In this document: positions 25,602-33,942 of the stretch, piece by piece
Layout of the letters: each line of letters opens with the position of its first letter
Position numbering within the stretch: position 1 is the stretch's first letter
Assembly (NCBI RefSeq): GCF_004346865.1
Contig: NZ_SMGR01000002.1
Coordinates: 496,001 to 560,000 of the forward strand
Reading direction: 5' to 3'
Source: Shimia isoporae
GTDB taxonomy: Bacteria; Pseudomonadota; Alphaproteobacteria; Rhodobacterales; Rhodobacteraceae
Length of the DNA: 64,000 nt
Notes under the pieces: model-generated
The model's database searches: none
What the model saw: only the letters and a program-made list of their open reading frames with translations
Told to the model about the DNA's origin: nothing
Program-made: the position numbers and the translations under genes

Positions 25602-28496
25602 TTATGCTGCCCAGATTTTGCAGAGAGTCGTTTTCGTCTCCTGCATCTGGGTCACGCTGTCATAGCCGTAGGTCTGCGCCGTGTTGGTGCTTTCGCCCAA
25701 CACATATGGGTCGGCTCCGGCGGGGTACTTGCTCCGCAGATCCTCTCCCTCGAAATGTCCGCCAAAGTGGAAGGGCATAAAGGCAACGCCTTCGCCAACG
25801 CGATTGGTGACCATGGCCATAACCTTGACCTTGCCGCCTTCAGGCCCTTCGACCCAGACCTGCGCCCGGTCACGTACGCCAAGATTATTCGCATCGCGCG
25901 GATTGATCTCGACAAACATGTCCTGTTGCAGTTCTGCCAACCATGGATTGGAGCGGGTTTCGTCGCCGCCGCCCTCGTATTCCACCAGTCGACCAGACGT
26001 CAGAATGATTGGATAATCCTTGCTGAAGTCCTGCTTCTGGATCGAGGCATACATGGTCGGAAGACGATAGAACTTCCGATCCTCGTAAGTCGGATAGTCC
26101 TCCACCAGATCGCGACGCGGCGTATAGAGCGGCTCGCGATGCAGAGGGATCGGATCCGGGAAGGTCCAAACGACGGCCCGCGCCTTTGCGTTACCAAACG
26201 GCGCACACTCGTGCTTGATCGCAACCCTCTGGATGCCACCAGACAGGTCGGTCTTCCAGTTGGTCTTTGGACCGGCCACAGCGTCAATTGCCGCGCGCTC
26301 CTCATCCGTCAGGTCGCTGTCCCAACCGAGGTCCATCAGCATCTGCATCGTGAACTCTGGGTAGCCATCCTGAATTTCGGAATCTAGGCTCGCAACACCC
26401 TCCGCAAGAAGGTTTTGACCGTCCCTTTCCACACCAAAGCGGGCACGGAAGGTCAAACCGCCCTCGCTGACACGTTTGGACATGTCATAGAGGTTCGGGG
26501 TACCGGGGTGCTTCATTTCGGCTGTGCCCCAGCAAGGCCAAGGCATACCGTAATAGTCACCATCCGCCGGCCCGCCATTTGCGCGCAACGTGGTGCGGTC
26601 AAACGTGTGCTGGTTCGCCATATGCATTTTGATACGCTCAGGCGACTGACCGGTATAACCGATCGTCCACAATCCGCTGTTTAACTCACGGGTGACGCTT
26701 TCGACATTCGGCGTGTTTTCGTCATCCATTTCAATGTTACGGAAGAGCCGATCGCCAAACCCGAACTTGTTGGCAAGCAAACCAATAATTTCATGGTCTG
26801 TCTTGCTTTCGAAAAGCGGTTCCATGATCTGGTCACGCCACTGCAAGCTGCGGTTGGACGCGGTTACGGACCCACGGGTCTCAAACTGCGTAGAAGCTGG
26901 CAGAAGATAGACGCCATCGGTCCGGTCATGAAGCACCGCAGAAACAGTCGGGAACGGATCGATCACGACCAGCATGTCCAACTTTTCCATCGCGGTTTTC
27001 ATTTCCCTGCCGCGGGTCTGGGAATTCGGCGCATGCCCCCAGAGAACCATGGCGCGAACCTTGTCGGGGTTGTCCATGTTGTCCGGGTCTTCCAAAACAC
27101 CGTCGATCCAGCGAGACACCGGAATACCGGTGAGGTTCTGAAGCGACTTTTCCTTGCCGTCGGCACCGGTGGTCTTGGCGAATTGCCCCGCCAGCCAGTC
27201 GGGATCTTCACCCCACACCCGCGCCCAGTGTGCCCAGGCGCCGTTGGACAGGCCGTAGTAGCCCGGCAGTGTGTGAGACAGTACACCAAGGTCCGTTGCA
27301 CCCTGTACGTTGTCGTGGCCGCGGAAAATATTGGTGCCACCACCCGAAGTACCCATGTTGCCAAGGGCCAGCTGCAGAATGCAGTACGCGCGGGTGTTGT
27401 TGTTACCGTTGGTGTGCTGTGTACCACCCATACACCAGATCACGGTGCCGGGTCGGTTGTTCACCATAGTACGGGCCACACGGCGCAATTGCTCGCCCGG
27501 CGTGCCTGTTACACGTTCAACTTCCTCAGGGTTCCACTTTTTCACTTCTTCACGGATCTGGTCCATGCCCCAGACACGGGTGCGAATGAACTCTTTGTCT
27601 TCCCAACCGTTCTCGAAGATGTGCCACAGAATTCCCCATACTAGAGCAACGTCTGTACCTGGACGGAAGCGCACATATTCATCCGCATGTGCCGCCGTGC
27701 GGGTAAACCGCGGGTCGCATACGATCAGGGGAGCGTTGTTACGCTCTTTCGCGCGGAGCACATGGAGCAGCGAGACAGGGTGCGCCTCAGCCGGGTTACC
27801 GCCGATGATGAAGATGGCTTTGGAGTTGTGGATGTCATTGTAGCTATTTGTCATGGCGCCGTAGCCCCATGTGTTCGCCACGCCGGCAACCGTAGTGGAG
27901 TGACAGATACGTGCCTGGTGATCCACGTTATTGGTGCCCCAATAGGCAGCAAACTTGCGGAACAGATAGGCCTGTTCATTGTTGTGCTTGGCCGAACCAA
28001 GCCAATACACGCTGTCAGGGCCGCTCTCTTCGCGGATGTTCATCATGCCGTCGCCGATCTCGTTGATCGCCTGTTCCCAGCTGATGCGTTTCCACTCGCC
28101 GCCTTCTTTCTTCATCGGGTACTTCAGTCGGCGCTCGCCGTGGGCGTGTTCGCGGACCGCTGCGCCTTTGGCACAATGCGCACCCAGATTGAAGGGGCTG
28201 TCCCAACCGGGCTCCTGCCCGATCCAGACGCCGCTTTGCACTTCGGCGACGACGGTGCATCCGACAGAGCAGTGGGTGCAGACAGATTTGACAGTTTGAA
28301 CAGCAGAGTTCGCAGCATCCTGCGCTTGAGCCTGAGTGACGGTGCCACCCGTGGCCCCGATCGCTGCCAGCCCGCCGATGGCGAGGCCGGAGCCGCGCAA
28401 AAACGTGCGGCGATCCACTGATTTTTCAGCGGCGGCAGACAGGATACTTGTCCGCTGGGGGCGTCGCGCAACCCCGTTGGTCTTTTTCCTAAGCAT
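25602..28496 (-). CDS. fdhA: Formate dehydrogenase catalytic subunit (alpha), Tat-exported, cysteine form
   Basis: A 964-residue molybdopterin oxidoreductase that oxidises formate to CO2. A twin-arginine signal (DRRTFLRGSG, residues 28-37) ends near AQAQD. The [4Fe-4S] motif is Cys73, 76, 80 and 108. The metal ligand is Cys198 in ARICHS, with its partner His199, so the enzyme does not need selenocysteine. The bis-MGD domains and a C-terminal molydopterin-dinucleotide-binding domain follow. ATG 28496 is supported by GGGAGG eight bases upstream. A tungstate importer at 36246-38460 suggests W may be the metal. It follows a Tat peptide protein and a TorD-like chaperone, the usual maturation partners. 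Confidence 0.95.
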   Translation of the reverse strand: MLRKKTNGVARRPQRTSILSAAAEKSVDRRTFLRGSGLAIGGLAAIGATGGTVTQAQAQDAANSAVQTVKSVCTHCSVGCTVVAEVQSGVWIGQEPGWDSPFNLGAHCAKGAAVREHAHGERRLKYPMKKEGGEWKRISWEQAINEIGDGMMNIREESGPDSVYWLGSAKHNNEQAYLFRKFAAYWGTNNVDHQARICHSTTVAGVANTWGYGAMTNSYNDIHNSKAIFIIGGNPAEAHPVSLLHVLRAKERNNAPLIVCDPRFTRTAAHADEYVRFRPGTDVALVWGILWHIFENGWEDKEFIRTRVWGMDQIREEVKKWNPEEVERVTGTPGEQLRRVARTMVNNRPGTVIWCMGGTQHTNGNNNTRAYCILQLALGNMGTSGGGTNIFRGHDNVQGATDLGVLSHTLPGYYGLSNGAWAHWARVWGEDPDWLAGQFAKTTGADGKEKSLQNLTGIPVSRWIDGVLEDPDNMDNPDKVRAMVLWGHAPNSQTRGREMKTAMEKLDMLVVIDPFPTVSAVLHDRTDGVYLLPASTQFETRGSVTASNRSLQWRDQIMEPLFESKTDHEIIGLLANKFGFGDRLFRNIEMDDENTPNVESVTRELNSGLWTIGYTGQSPERIKMHMANQHTFDRTTLRANGGPADGDYYGMPWPCWGTAEMKHPGTPNLYDMSKRVSEGGLTFRARFGVERDGQNLLAEGVASLDSEIQDGYPEFTMQMLMDLGWDSDLTDEERAAIDAVAGPKTNWKTDLSGGIQRVAIKHECAPFGNAKARAVVWTFPDPIPLHREPLYTPRRDLVEDYPTYEDRKFYRLPTMYASIQKQDFSKDYPIILTSGRLVEYEGGGDETRSNPWLAELQQDMFVEINPRDANNLGVRDRAQVWVEGPEGGKVKVMAMVTNRVGEGVAFMPFHFGGHFEGEDLRSKYPAGADPYVLGESTNTAQTYGYDSVTQMQETKTTLCKIWAA

Positions 28497-28549
28497 TGTT
28501 TTCCTCCCTTGCTGTCCCGCTTCGGGGACTGGCTCGGTATTCTCGTAAT

Positions 28550-28584
28550 CCCGACCGGTGGGCGTCACGCAACCGGTGGTCGGG
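28550..28584 (-). other. Stem-loop upstream of fdhA
   Basis: The arms CCCGACC (28550-28556) and GGTCGGG (28578-28584) pair, with a further CCGGT/ACCGG pairing inside. It lies in the 108-base gap between the Tat peptide gene and fdhA, within the same transcript. It could set different mRNA stability or expression for the two parts of the operon. No U-run follows, so it is not a clear terminator. Confidence 0.45.
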
Positions 28585-28604
28585 GGCGGGGTAACGTCGT
28601 CCGG

Positions 28605-28799
28605 TCAGAACCGGGCGCTGTCGAGGTAGGCGCGGGTATGCGCTGTGTCCTGCATTTTGGTGCTGGACAGATCGGCAGGCTGTGCTTCGGCGCTTTCCGG
28701 CGCCAAAGTCGCCGCAACCGCTGCTGCTGGCGCTGCCGCTGTGGCGAGTTTCAGGAAATCCCGCCGCGAGGTGGCTTTGTCATCCGCAGGTTTGCTCAT
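28605..28799 (-). CDS. Formate dehydrogenase-associated small Tat-signal protein
   Basis: A 64-residue protein with a twin-arginine signal (SRRDFLKLATAAAPAAAVAATL, read as residues 11 onwards) and a short polar tail. It matches the small 'formate dehydrogenase region' Tat-target proteins found between the chaperone and fdhA in many Proteobacteria. GGAGGAAGCA precedes the ATG at 28799; an upstream in-frame start inside the chaperone gene is rejected. Its role is not known to me; it may aid assembly or Tat targeting of the complex. Confidence 0.82.
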   Translation of the reverse strand: MSKPADDKATSRRDFLKLATAAAPAAAVAATLAPESAEAQPADLSSTKMQDTAHTRAYLDSARF

Positions 28800-28852
28800 T
28801 GCTTCCTCCTTTGTCTGGCCGGTTGGGGTCCGGCGGTTTGCGTCAGTTCCGG

Positions 28853-29461
28853 TCACTCCGCCCCCATGCGGAATGCTTGCGTTTCAATTTCCATGAAGGC
28901 TTTGCCGACCGAGCCGACCGGCGCGTAGAGCACCGAATTTTGTGCCGCTTCCAGATCGGAGAAAAAGTGCTCCGCCCAAGGCGCTATATGCCGGAAGAAA
29001 AAGTCTTTCTGCTTGGCGACTGGCACCGTTTGACCGAACCGGCCACGGATCATGCCCGACATCATTTCCATCAGGCTCGCGATATTGTCTTCGGGCTCAT
29101 ACACATTTGGCGCACGGGTGATGCGCAACCCTGCCATGTCAGTGCGCAAGGTCGCGAGCGGCTTTTCATTCAAGAACCCTGTCAGGTAGTAACTCGCGAA
29201 AGGCATCAGTTCTCCGCGGCCAATACCGATAAACAGCGCATTGAACTCACTCTCAACCGCCTTGGCGTTGGTCACCTTCGCTACACGGGCCAGAGTGCTG
29301 ACCGCTTGTCCCAACTCGCTGCTGTCCCCGGACAGGGCTGCCGTTCGCGCCAGCAAGTCCTTGTCCGGCGGTCCTGCCAGCAACGCAGACATGAAATCAT
29401 ACAGATCAGCCCGCAGCAGGTCTTCTTCTGCGATCGCTGTTTGAGTGGCAGTTTCCGTCAT
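28853..29461 (-). CDS. TorD/DmsD-family molecular chaperone
   Basis: A 202-residue, all-helical protein. The family's EFNALFIGIGRGELMPFASYYLTG segment (about residues 70-93) and the PEDNIASLMEMMSGMI helix (about 122-137) are the typical conserved blocks of TorD-like chaperones. These bind the Tat signal of a molybdoenzyme and help load its cofactor before export. The ATG overlaps the DUF3306 stop, and fdhA lies two genes downstream, so FdhA is the expected client. Confidence 0.87.
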   Translation of the reverse strand: MTETATQTAIAEEDLLRADLYDFMSALLAGPPDKDLLARTAALSGDSSELGQAVSTLARVAKVTNAKAVESEFNALFIGIGRGELMPFASYYLTGFLNEKPLATLRTDMAGLRITRAPNVYEPEDNIASLMEMMSGMIRGRFGQTVPVAKQKDFFFRHIAPWAEHFFSDLEAAQNSVLYAPVGSVGKAFMEIETQAFRMGAE

Positions 29462-30084
29462 TGGCGCTCCATCGCGGGTTGCTCAAATTCAAATCTCATC
29501 CGACGACGAGGTGACGGCGCAATTTCCTCCGCCGCAGGGTCAGTCTCGCCAATTGCGATCTCGGCAGGCGTTGCATCTTCGACCTCCGCCATCGCGATCA
29601 CGTCTTCTGGCACGTCAGCCTCATCGTCGGCTGCTGGCTGTTCGGCTGCCTCGCCCAGTACAGGCTGATCCATCGCCTCTGCTTTTCGGGCCATTTCCTC
29701 AACGTGCTTCAGCATGCCTTTCCCGATTTGATAGGCGGTCTGCATGCCTTCGACGACCATGGCGCTATCCGTGAAGTCTTCACCGTAGTCCACAAGACCA
29801 TCTACGTTGGCCAGAGTCGGGTTTGTCAGCCACAACTTGCGTAGGGCCCGGCGTCTCAGGCGCTCTGGGACCGCTGTTTTTAAAAAAGCCGAGAAATCGT
29901 CACCTGGGCCTAATTCATCCGGATCTGGCAAATCGAGCTCCGCAAGAATTTCGGCGTCAGGCTTGTCTTCGAGAGACGCCTGCTCCTCGGCTGCAACTGC
30001 GCGTTCTTGCGCAATCATCTCGGCCTCTGCTTCCGCAGCGACGGCCGCCTTCCGGCGTGCCCAGAAATCTCCGCCGCGACTCAA
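29458..30084 (-). CDS. DUF3306 protein
   Basis: A 208-residue soluble protein of a family regularly found beside Fdh3 genes. The start MSRGGDFWARRKAAV and the central SAFLKTAVPERLRRRALRKLWLTNPTLANVDGL-type block (about residues 84-116) are its hallmarks. The remainder is acidic, low-complexity sequence rich in Glu and Ala. It overlaps DUF3305 upstream and the chaperone downstream by ATGA. A role in assembly of formate dehydrogenase is likely, but no biochemical function is known to me. Confidence 0.8.
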   Translation of the reverse strand: MSRGGDFWARRKAAVAAEAEAEMIAQERAVAAEEQASLEDKPDAEILAELDLPDPDELGPGDDFSAFLKTAVPERLRRRALRKLWLTNPTLANVDGLVDYGEDFTDSAMVVEGMQTAYQIGKGMLKHVEEMARKAEAMDQPVLGEAAEQPAADDEADVPEDVIAMAEVEDATPAEIAIGETDPAAEEIAPSPRRRMRFEFEQPAMERQ

Positions 30085-30638
30085 TGTGGCCTCCCTGCAC
30101 GCGGCGCACGGTACACATCCGTCAATTGGGAAATTCGCGGATCGCCTCGTCCGTCTTCAACGTCATCGACCCGCTTCTTGTCGCGTCGGCGCTTCACAAA
30201 AACCTCTTCCTCGTGATGCTCATCAACAAAGTCGCGAAGCAAAGCCACCAAACCCTCTGGCATCGGGACAAGCTCCAACAACTCTTCGCCGCTGTCGGCA
30301 TAATCCTGGCACTCATACGGAGACGCTGTCGCCAACAAAACCTCATAAGGACGGGAGCTGTCAGGATCGGTGTTTTCACGCATGACGACCCCAATCGAAG
30401 GAACACGCGCAGATAGCCCGGTCAGGTAAGCTTCAGTATCAGTGCGCCACAACTCTAACGCGACTGTTGCTGCGTGGTATTCGACAACGTCACCCTCTTC
30501 GCGCAACACTTGCCAGTCCGCTTCACCGGCACCGGGAATAACGCTGACAGCTTTGTACGCCCAAGGCGCCCATCGGCTAACCGAAGGCGTCCTTCGCACC
30601 ACGATGCCCAAAGGCAAAGAGACCGGCGCTTGCCGCAT
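30081..30638 (-). CDS. DUF3305 protein
   Basis: A 185-residue protein, first gene of the long formate dehydrogenase operon. The start SLPLGIVVRRTPSVSRWAPWAYKAV is characteristic of DUF3305. The C-terminal part is highly charged and carries a KRRRDKKR patch. The ATG at 30638 is chosen because it begins at the conserved domain. It overlaps DUF3306 by ATGA; the two families almost always occur as a pair with fdhA. The promoter should lie in the 336-base divergent region upstream. Confidence 0.8.
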   Translation of the reverse strand: MRQAPVSLPLGIVVRRTPSVSRWAPWAYKAVSVIPGAGEADWQVLREEGDVVEYHAATVALELWRTDTEAYLTGLSARVPSIGVVMRENTDPDSSRPYEVLLATASPYECQDYADSGEELLELVPMPEGLVALLRDFVDEHHEEEVFVKRRRDKKRVDDVEDGRGDPRISQLTDVYRAPRAGRPH

Positions 30639-30974
30639 AATAGTTGTCTTCCTCCCAAACCGGCCAATTCGCCGGACGTCAAAAAAAGTTTTGATCAAGA
30701 ATATGATCCCAGCGTAGCGCGGATTTGCCAAAGTGTTTCGGAAAAAATGCTGCAGATCGGCAAAAAACTGGACATTTTGTGCCTGCCACCTCTGCCCCTA
30801 GGGAAAGAGCGGACAGTTTGTCCAACTCCGGCAATAACCCATAGAATCACTTGGTTTTTTCGAATCACGCCGCTCGACCCTCAAGCAGGGCGAGAGGGGT
30901 TTACGCAGATCGGGAAACATGCGTTTCTAGGACGCGCAAACGGGAGATTGCAGCCGGAGGAGCCAGACGATCCA
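30639..30974. promoter_or_regulatory. Divergent promoter region of the formate dehydrogenase locus
   Basis: A 336-base stretch with no convincing gene between DUF3305 (-) and the polyferredoxin (+). It holds a perfect GGACA-N3-TGTCC dyad at 30811-30823, an imperfect copy (GGACA...TGTGCC) about 40 bases before it, and AT-rich segments near 30690-30710 that could be promoter elements. A single regulator could control both transcripts from here. Confidence 0.55.
30811..30823. promoter_or_regulatory. GGACA-N3-TGTCC inverted repeat
   Basis: A perfect five-base dyad in the divergent formate dehydrogenase promoter region. The same half-site, as CTGTCC/GGACAG, recurs in the tupB-TRAP region at 38625-38653. 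It is a candidate site for the response regulator encoded at 20843. Confidence 0.45.
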
Positions 30975-32936
30975 ATGCCCAAATCCTTGATTCTTTGTGA
31001 TTGTTCAAACACTTCTAGCGTGCATCCTGACGCACTCGAACGCATTGAGGGCGTGACGTGTTCCAAGATTCACACAGGTCTTTGCACCCATCAATCAGCG
31101 ATCGCTGCAAAGGCCATTTCGAGCGGCGACGTAATCATCGGCTGCCAACAAGAGCGCGCCTTTTTCACCGAAATTGCCGCCGAAATAGATGCCCCCGAGC
31201 CGCAATTTGTCGACCTTAGAGATCGTGCTGGATGGTCCGATGAATCCGCTGGGGCCGGCCCGAAACAGGCCGCCCTTCTGGCCGATGCACTACGCACTCC
31301 TCCTCCTGTCAAAACCTTTGATGTTGTCTCGGAAGGGTTGTGTCTGATCTTGGGCGACTCCGAAGCCGCGCTTGCGGCGGCGAGTGAACTCAAGGAGCAC
31401 CTAAACGTCACCGTTTTGCTTCAGGACGCAGAAGAAGTTCCGCTGGATCGTGGCTTCGAAGTCGTTTTGGGTTCTCTGAAATCCGCGCAAGGGGCGCTCG
31501 GCGGCTTCGACGTTCGCATCGACGCGCTGCAACAGCTGATGCCGGCGGGTCGCGGCCCCCTGACATTTGGCGAACCCCGTGACGGCGGGCGCACAGAATG
31601 TGACATAATCCTCGACCTGCGCCGCGAAACGCCGCTCTTTCCCGCACACGAAAAACGAGAAGGTTACCTACGGGCTGACCCCAACAGCGCCTCGGCCTTG
31701 CGCGCCGCCATTGTCGAAGCGTCCCACCTGGTTGGAACGTTTGAAAAACCGTTCTTTCTCGCGTTAGACCCCACGATCTGCGCGCATTCCCGCGCCGAGC
31801 AGGCGGGTTGCTCCAAGTGTCTGGACAACTGTCCAACGTCCGCAATCAGACCCGAAGGCGACCACGTCGACATCGACCCGAACATTTGCGCGGGTTGTGG
31901 AAGCTGCGCGGCTCTCTGCCCGTCCGGCGCAATCACCTACGATGACCCGCCCACCAGCTTTCTGTTCGCGCGAATTTCCGGCTTGGCGAACGCCTACCGC
32001 GAGGCCGGAGGCGCTGCACCTCGTTTGCTCGTCCACGACCGTGACTTCGGCGCTGAAATGATCTCGCTGTCCGCTCGGTTTGAACGAGGTCTTCCTGCCG
32101 ACGTTATCCCGCTGGATCTTGAGAGGGTCTCGGGTTTCGGTCACGCCGAGATTCTGGCCGCTTTGGCCTGTGGCTTTGCCGCGGTGGATGTTTTGGCGGC
32201 TCCGTCCACAGACCGAAGCGCGCTCGATGCAGAATTGCCGCTTGCACGCGCTTTGTCCGGGCAGACCGACGCCATCCGCTTGCTGGAACCTTCGGATCCT
32301 GCCGCACTGTGCGACGATCTTTTTTCCAGCTCCGCCACCGCGCCTGACGTTGCCCCGATCTTGCCGCTCGGTACGCGCCGCCAGGTCACACGCCTGGCTG
32401 TAAAAACCCTGCAACCTGACCTTGACGCTCCGCTTTCTTTGCCGGATTCCGCGCCATATGGCGCAGTCGTTGTCGACAAAGTCGCCTGCACGCTTTGCCT
32501 TTCTTGTGCCTCTCTGTGTCCCGCCGGTGCGCTGGGTGACAATCCCGACAAACCGCAGCTGCGTTTTCAGGAAGACGCCTGCCTGCAATGCGGTCTTTGC
32601 ACCCAGGTCTGTCCAGAAAATGCGATTTCTCTTCTGCCTCAGTTCAACACCGCCGACAGCGCTCTGTCCCAACAGGTTTTGCACGAGGAGGAACCGTTTG
32701 CCTGCGTAGAATGTGGCAAGCTTTTTGGCGTGAAGTCCACCGTGGAACGCATCATCGAAAAGCTTGAGGGTAAACACGCGATGTTCGCGACGTCGGATGC
32801 GGCCCGCATGATCCGCATGTGTGACGATTGTCGGGTCAATGCGCAGTTTCACCAACAGAACAATCCGTTTGCAGCTGGCGAACGCCCACGCGTGACAACC
32901 ACAGACGACTACCTGTCAAAACGCCGGGATCACTGA
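30975..32936 (+). CDS. Polyferredoxin: multi-[4Fe-4S] protein of the formate dehydrogenase locus
   Basis: A 653-residue soluble protein. Four ferredoxin-type cysteine sets are visible in two pairs: CSKCLDNCP and CAGCGSCAALCP near residues 280-320, and CTLCLSCASLCP and CLQCGLCTQVCP near 505-555. A further CVECG and CDDC pair follows near 575 and 617. The N-terminal third has a CDCSNTS start and another cysteine group (CTH) but no familiar enzyme fold. It has no signal peptide, so it is cytoplasmic. Divergent from DUF3305, it is a common companion of Fdh3 operons in Rhodobacterales. It probably moves electrons or helps build Fe-S clusters for FdhAB. ATG 30975 has GGAGG twelve bases upstream. 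Confidence 0.8.
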   Translation: MPKSLILCDCSNTSSVHPDALERIEGVTCSKIHTGLCTHQSAIAAKAISSGDVIIGCQQERAFFTEIAAEIDAPEPQFVDLRDRAGWSDESAGAGPKQAALLADALRTPPPVKTFDVVSEGLCLILGDSEAALAAASELKEHLNVTVLLQDAEEVPLDRGFEVVLGSLKSAQGALGGFDVRIDALQQLMPAGRGPLTFGEPRDGGRTECDIILDLRRETPLFPAHEKREGYLRADPNSASALRAAIVEASHLVGTFEKPFFLALDPTICAHSRAEQAGCSKCLDNCPTSAIRPEGDHVDIDPNICAGCGSCAALCPSGAITYDDPPTSFLFARISGLANAYREAGGAAPRLLVHDRDFGAEMISLSARFERGLPADVIPLDLERVSGFGHAEILAALACGFAAVDVLAAPSTDRSALDAELPLARALSGQTDAIRLLEPSDPAALCDDLFSSSATAPDVAPILPLGTRRQVTRLAVKTLQPDLDAPLSLPDSAPYGAVVVDKVACTLCLSCASLCPAGALGDNPDKPQLRFQEDACLQCGLCTQVCPENAISLLPQFNTADSALSQQVLHEEEPFACVECGKLFGVKSTVERIIEKLEGKHAMFATSDAARMIRMCDDCRVNAQFHQQNNPFAAGERPRVTTTDDYLSKRRDH

Positions 32937-33673
32937 TGCGCTATCGGTGCTCCAAGGTCAGCGGGGTCCATTGCGGCCACGTAAGCAACGATGTCCTCGA
33001 TCTCCTCCAGCGTTACGGTCACCGGCGCAATCGGACTCGGACGCGTTTCATCAAACTCCTCGATGACCTCGGGAATGATGGTGAAGGCAGGATGGGGATT
33101 GAGAACATAGAAAATCTCGAACCGTTCCTGCCAATCCGCCATGGTACGCAACACCGCAAAGGAAGGTGTCGAACCGATTCCCGCCATCCGGTTGATTTCT
33201 CCAACCACATGGCAACGCCCACAGGCCCGCAAACTCGCGTCCTGCCCCTTAAGTGCATCGCCGGTCAACACAACGGCGATCGCTTCTTCCTCCGGCGCCG
33301 CAGGCTCCGCAAATACGGTCACACCGTCAACTTTGTAACTCAACACGGTGCGCAGACCGATTTCGCTGGAGAGCCACACAACGAAAGTCTCTGCATGCGG
33401 GCTGTCAGCGGTCGACCGCACGCCGTATCCCACGTCTTCTCTGGCAAATACCGGCATTTCACCGACTTCGATAACCACTTCTGCATCCGTGTCGACAACC
33501 GTCACCCGGATACCGTGTTTGAGCGCGAACCGCGGCAACATGAACTTCAAAAGACCGCTATCCGTAATCTCTTCCGGCGCGGAGAGCGTGAGCGTCTTTC
33601 CCTGTGCGCCCGCCGAACCGGCCAACCACACAACGCATGCAAGAACGCAAAAAAGAAACCGAACAAAACCCAT
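32930..33673 (-). CDS. Periplasmic TupA-like domain fused to cytochrome c
   Basis: A 247-residue exported protein. After a signal peptide (about residues 1-24, ending SAGAQG), residues 25-125 read like the N-terminal lobe of an anion-binding protein: LTLSAPEEITDSGLLKFML parallels the TTSFHNSGLADVLL start of TupA at 36246. The second half carries a heme c motif CGRCH (151-155). The first lobe is shortened, so anion binding is uncertain. It converges on the polyferredoxin with a seven-base overlap. It may be an electron-transfer partner of formate dehydrogenase with a residual or sensory anion site. Confidence 0.7.
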   Translation of the reverse strand: MGFVRFLFCVLACVVWLAGSAGAQGKTLTLSAPEEITDSGLLKFMLPRFALKHGIRVTVVDTDAEVVIEVGEMPVFAREDVGYGVRSTADSPHAETFVVWLSSEIGLRTVLSYKVDGVTVFAEPAAPEEEAIAVVLTGDALKGQDASLRACGRCHVVGEINRMAGIGSTPSFAVLRTMADWQERFEIFYVLNPHPAFTIIPEVIEEFDETRPSPIAPVTVTLEEIEDIVAYVAAMDPADLGAPIAHQ

Positions 33674-33741
33674 GCACAAAGCCTAGATGCGGCGCTCTCC
33701 TTGCGTCAACATGGGTCAACCGTCGCGAAAGGACTCTGACG

Positions 33742-33942
33742 ATGAGCGAAGACTTCAACATGACAATGCGTAAGTTCCTCAAACAGGTCGGCGTGACCTC
33801 CCAGCAGGCGATCGAAGACGCAATGCGGACCGCCGGTGCAGAAGCCACCGCGGGCAAGGAATTCACCGCCAGGATGGTTCTGACTATTGACGGCCTGGAT
33901 ATCGAACACGTTGTCACCGGACAGATCAAAGGGCGCGAATGA
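33742..33942 (+). CDS. Small conserved protein (DUF6494-like)
   Basis: A 66-residue protein beginning MSEDFNMTMRKFLKQVGVTSQQ. It is soluble, with an N-terminal helix and a strand-rich C-terminal half (RMVLTIDGLDIEHVVTGQI). It resembles the DUF6494 family, which I know only as a neighbour of Mrp and formate dehydrogenase genes. Its TGA is immediately followed by the ATG of the Mrp-type ATPase, so the two are translationally coupled. Function unknown; an Fe-S or cofactor assembly role is suggested by context. Confidence 0.7.
   Translation: MSEDFNMTMRKFLKQVGVTSQQAIEDAMRTAGAEATAGKEFTARMVLTIDGLDIEHVVTGQIKGRE

Noticed and set aside
25200-26387. Long + strand open frame (395 codons) opposite fdhA and fdhB
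   Set aside because: It lies antisense to well-supported formate dehydrogenase genes, has no recognisable motif and results from codon bias of the real strand.
25602-28496. Selenocysteine formate dehydrogenase
   Set aside because: The catalytic position is a Cys codon and there is no in-frame TGA.
31764-32855. 363-codon - strand frame opposite the polyferredoxin
   Set aside because: The + strand has clear ferredoxin cysteine motifs; the antisense frame has none.
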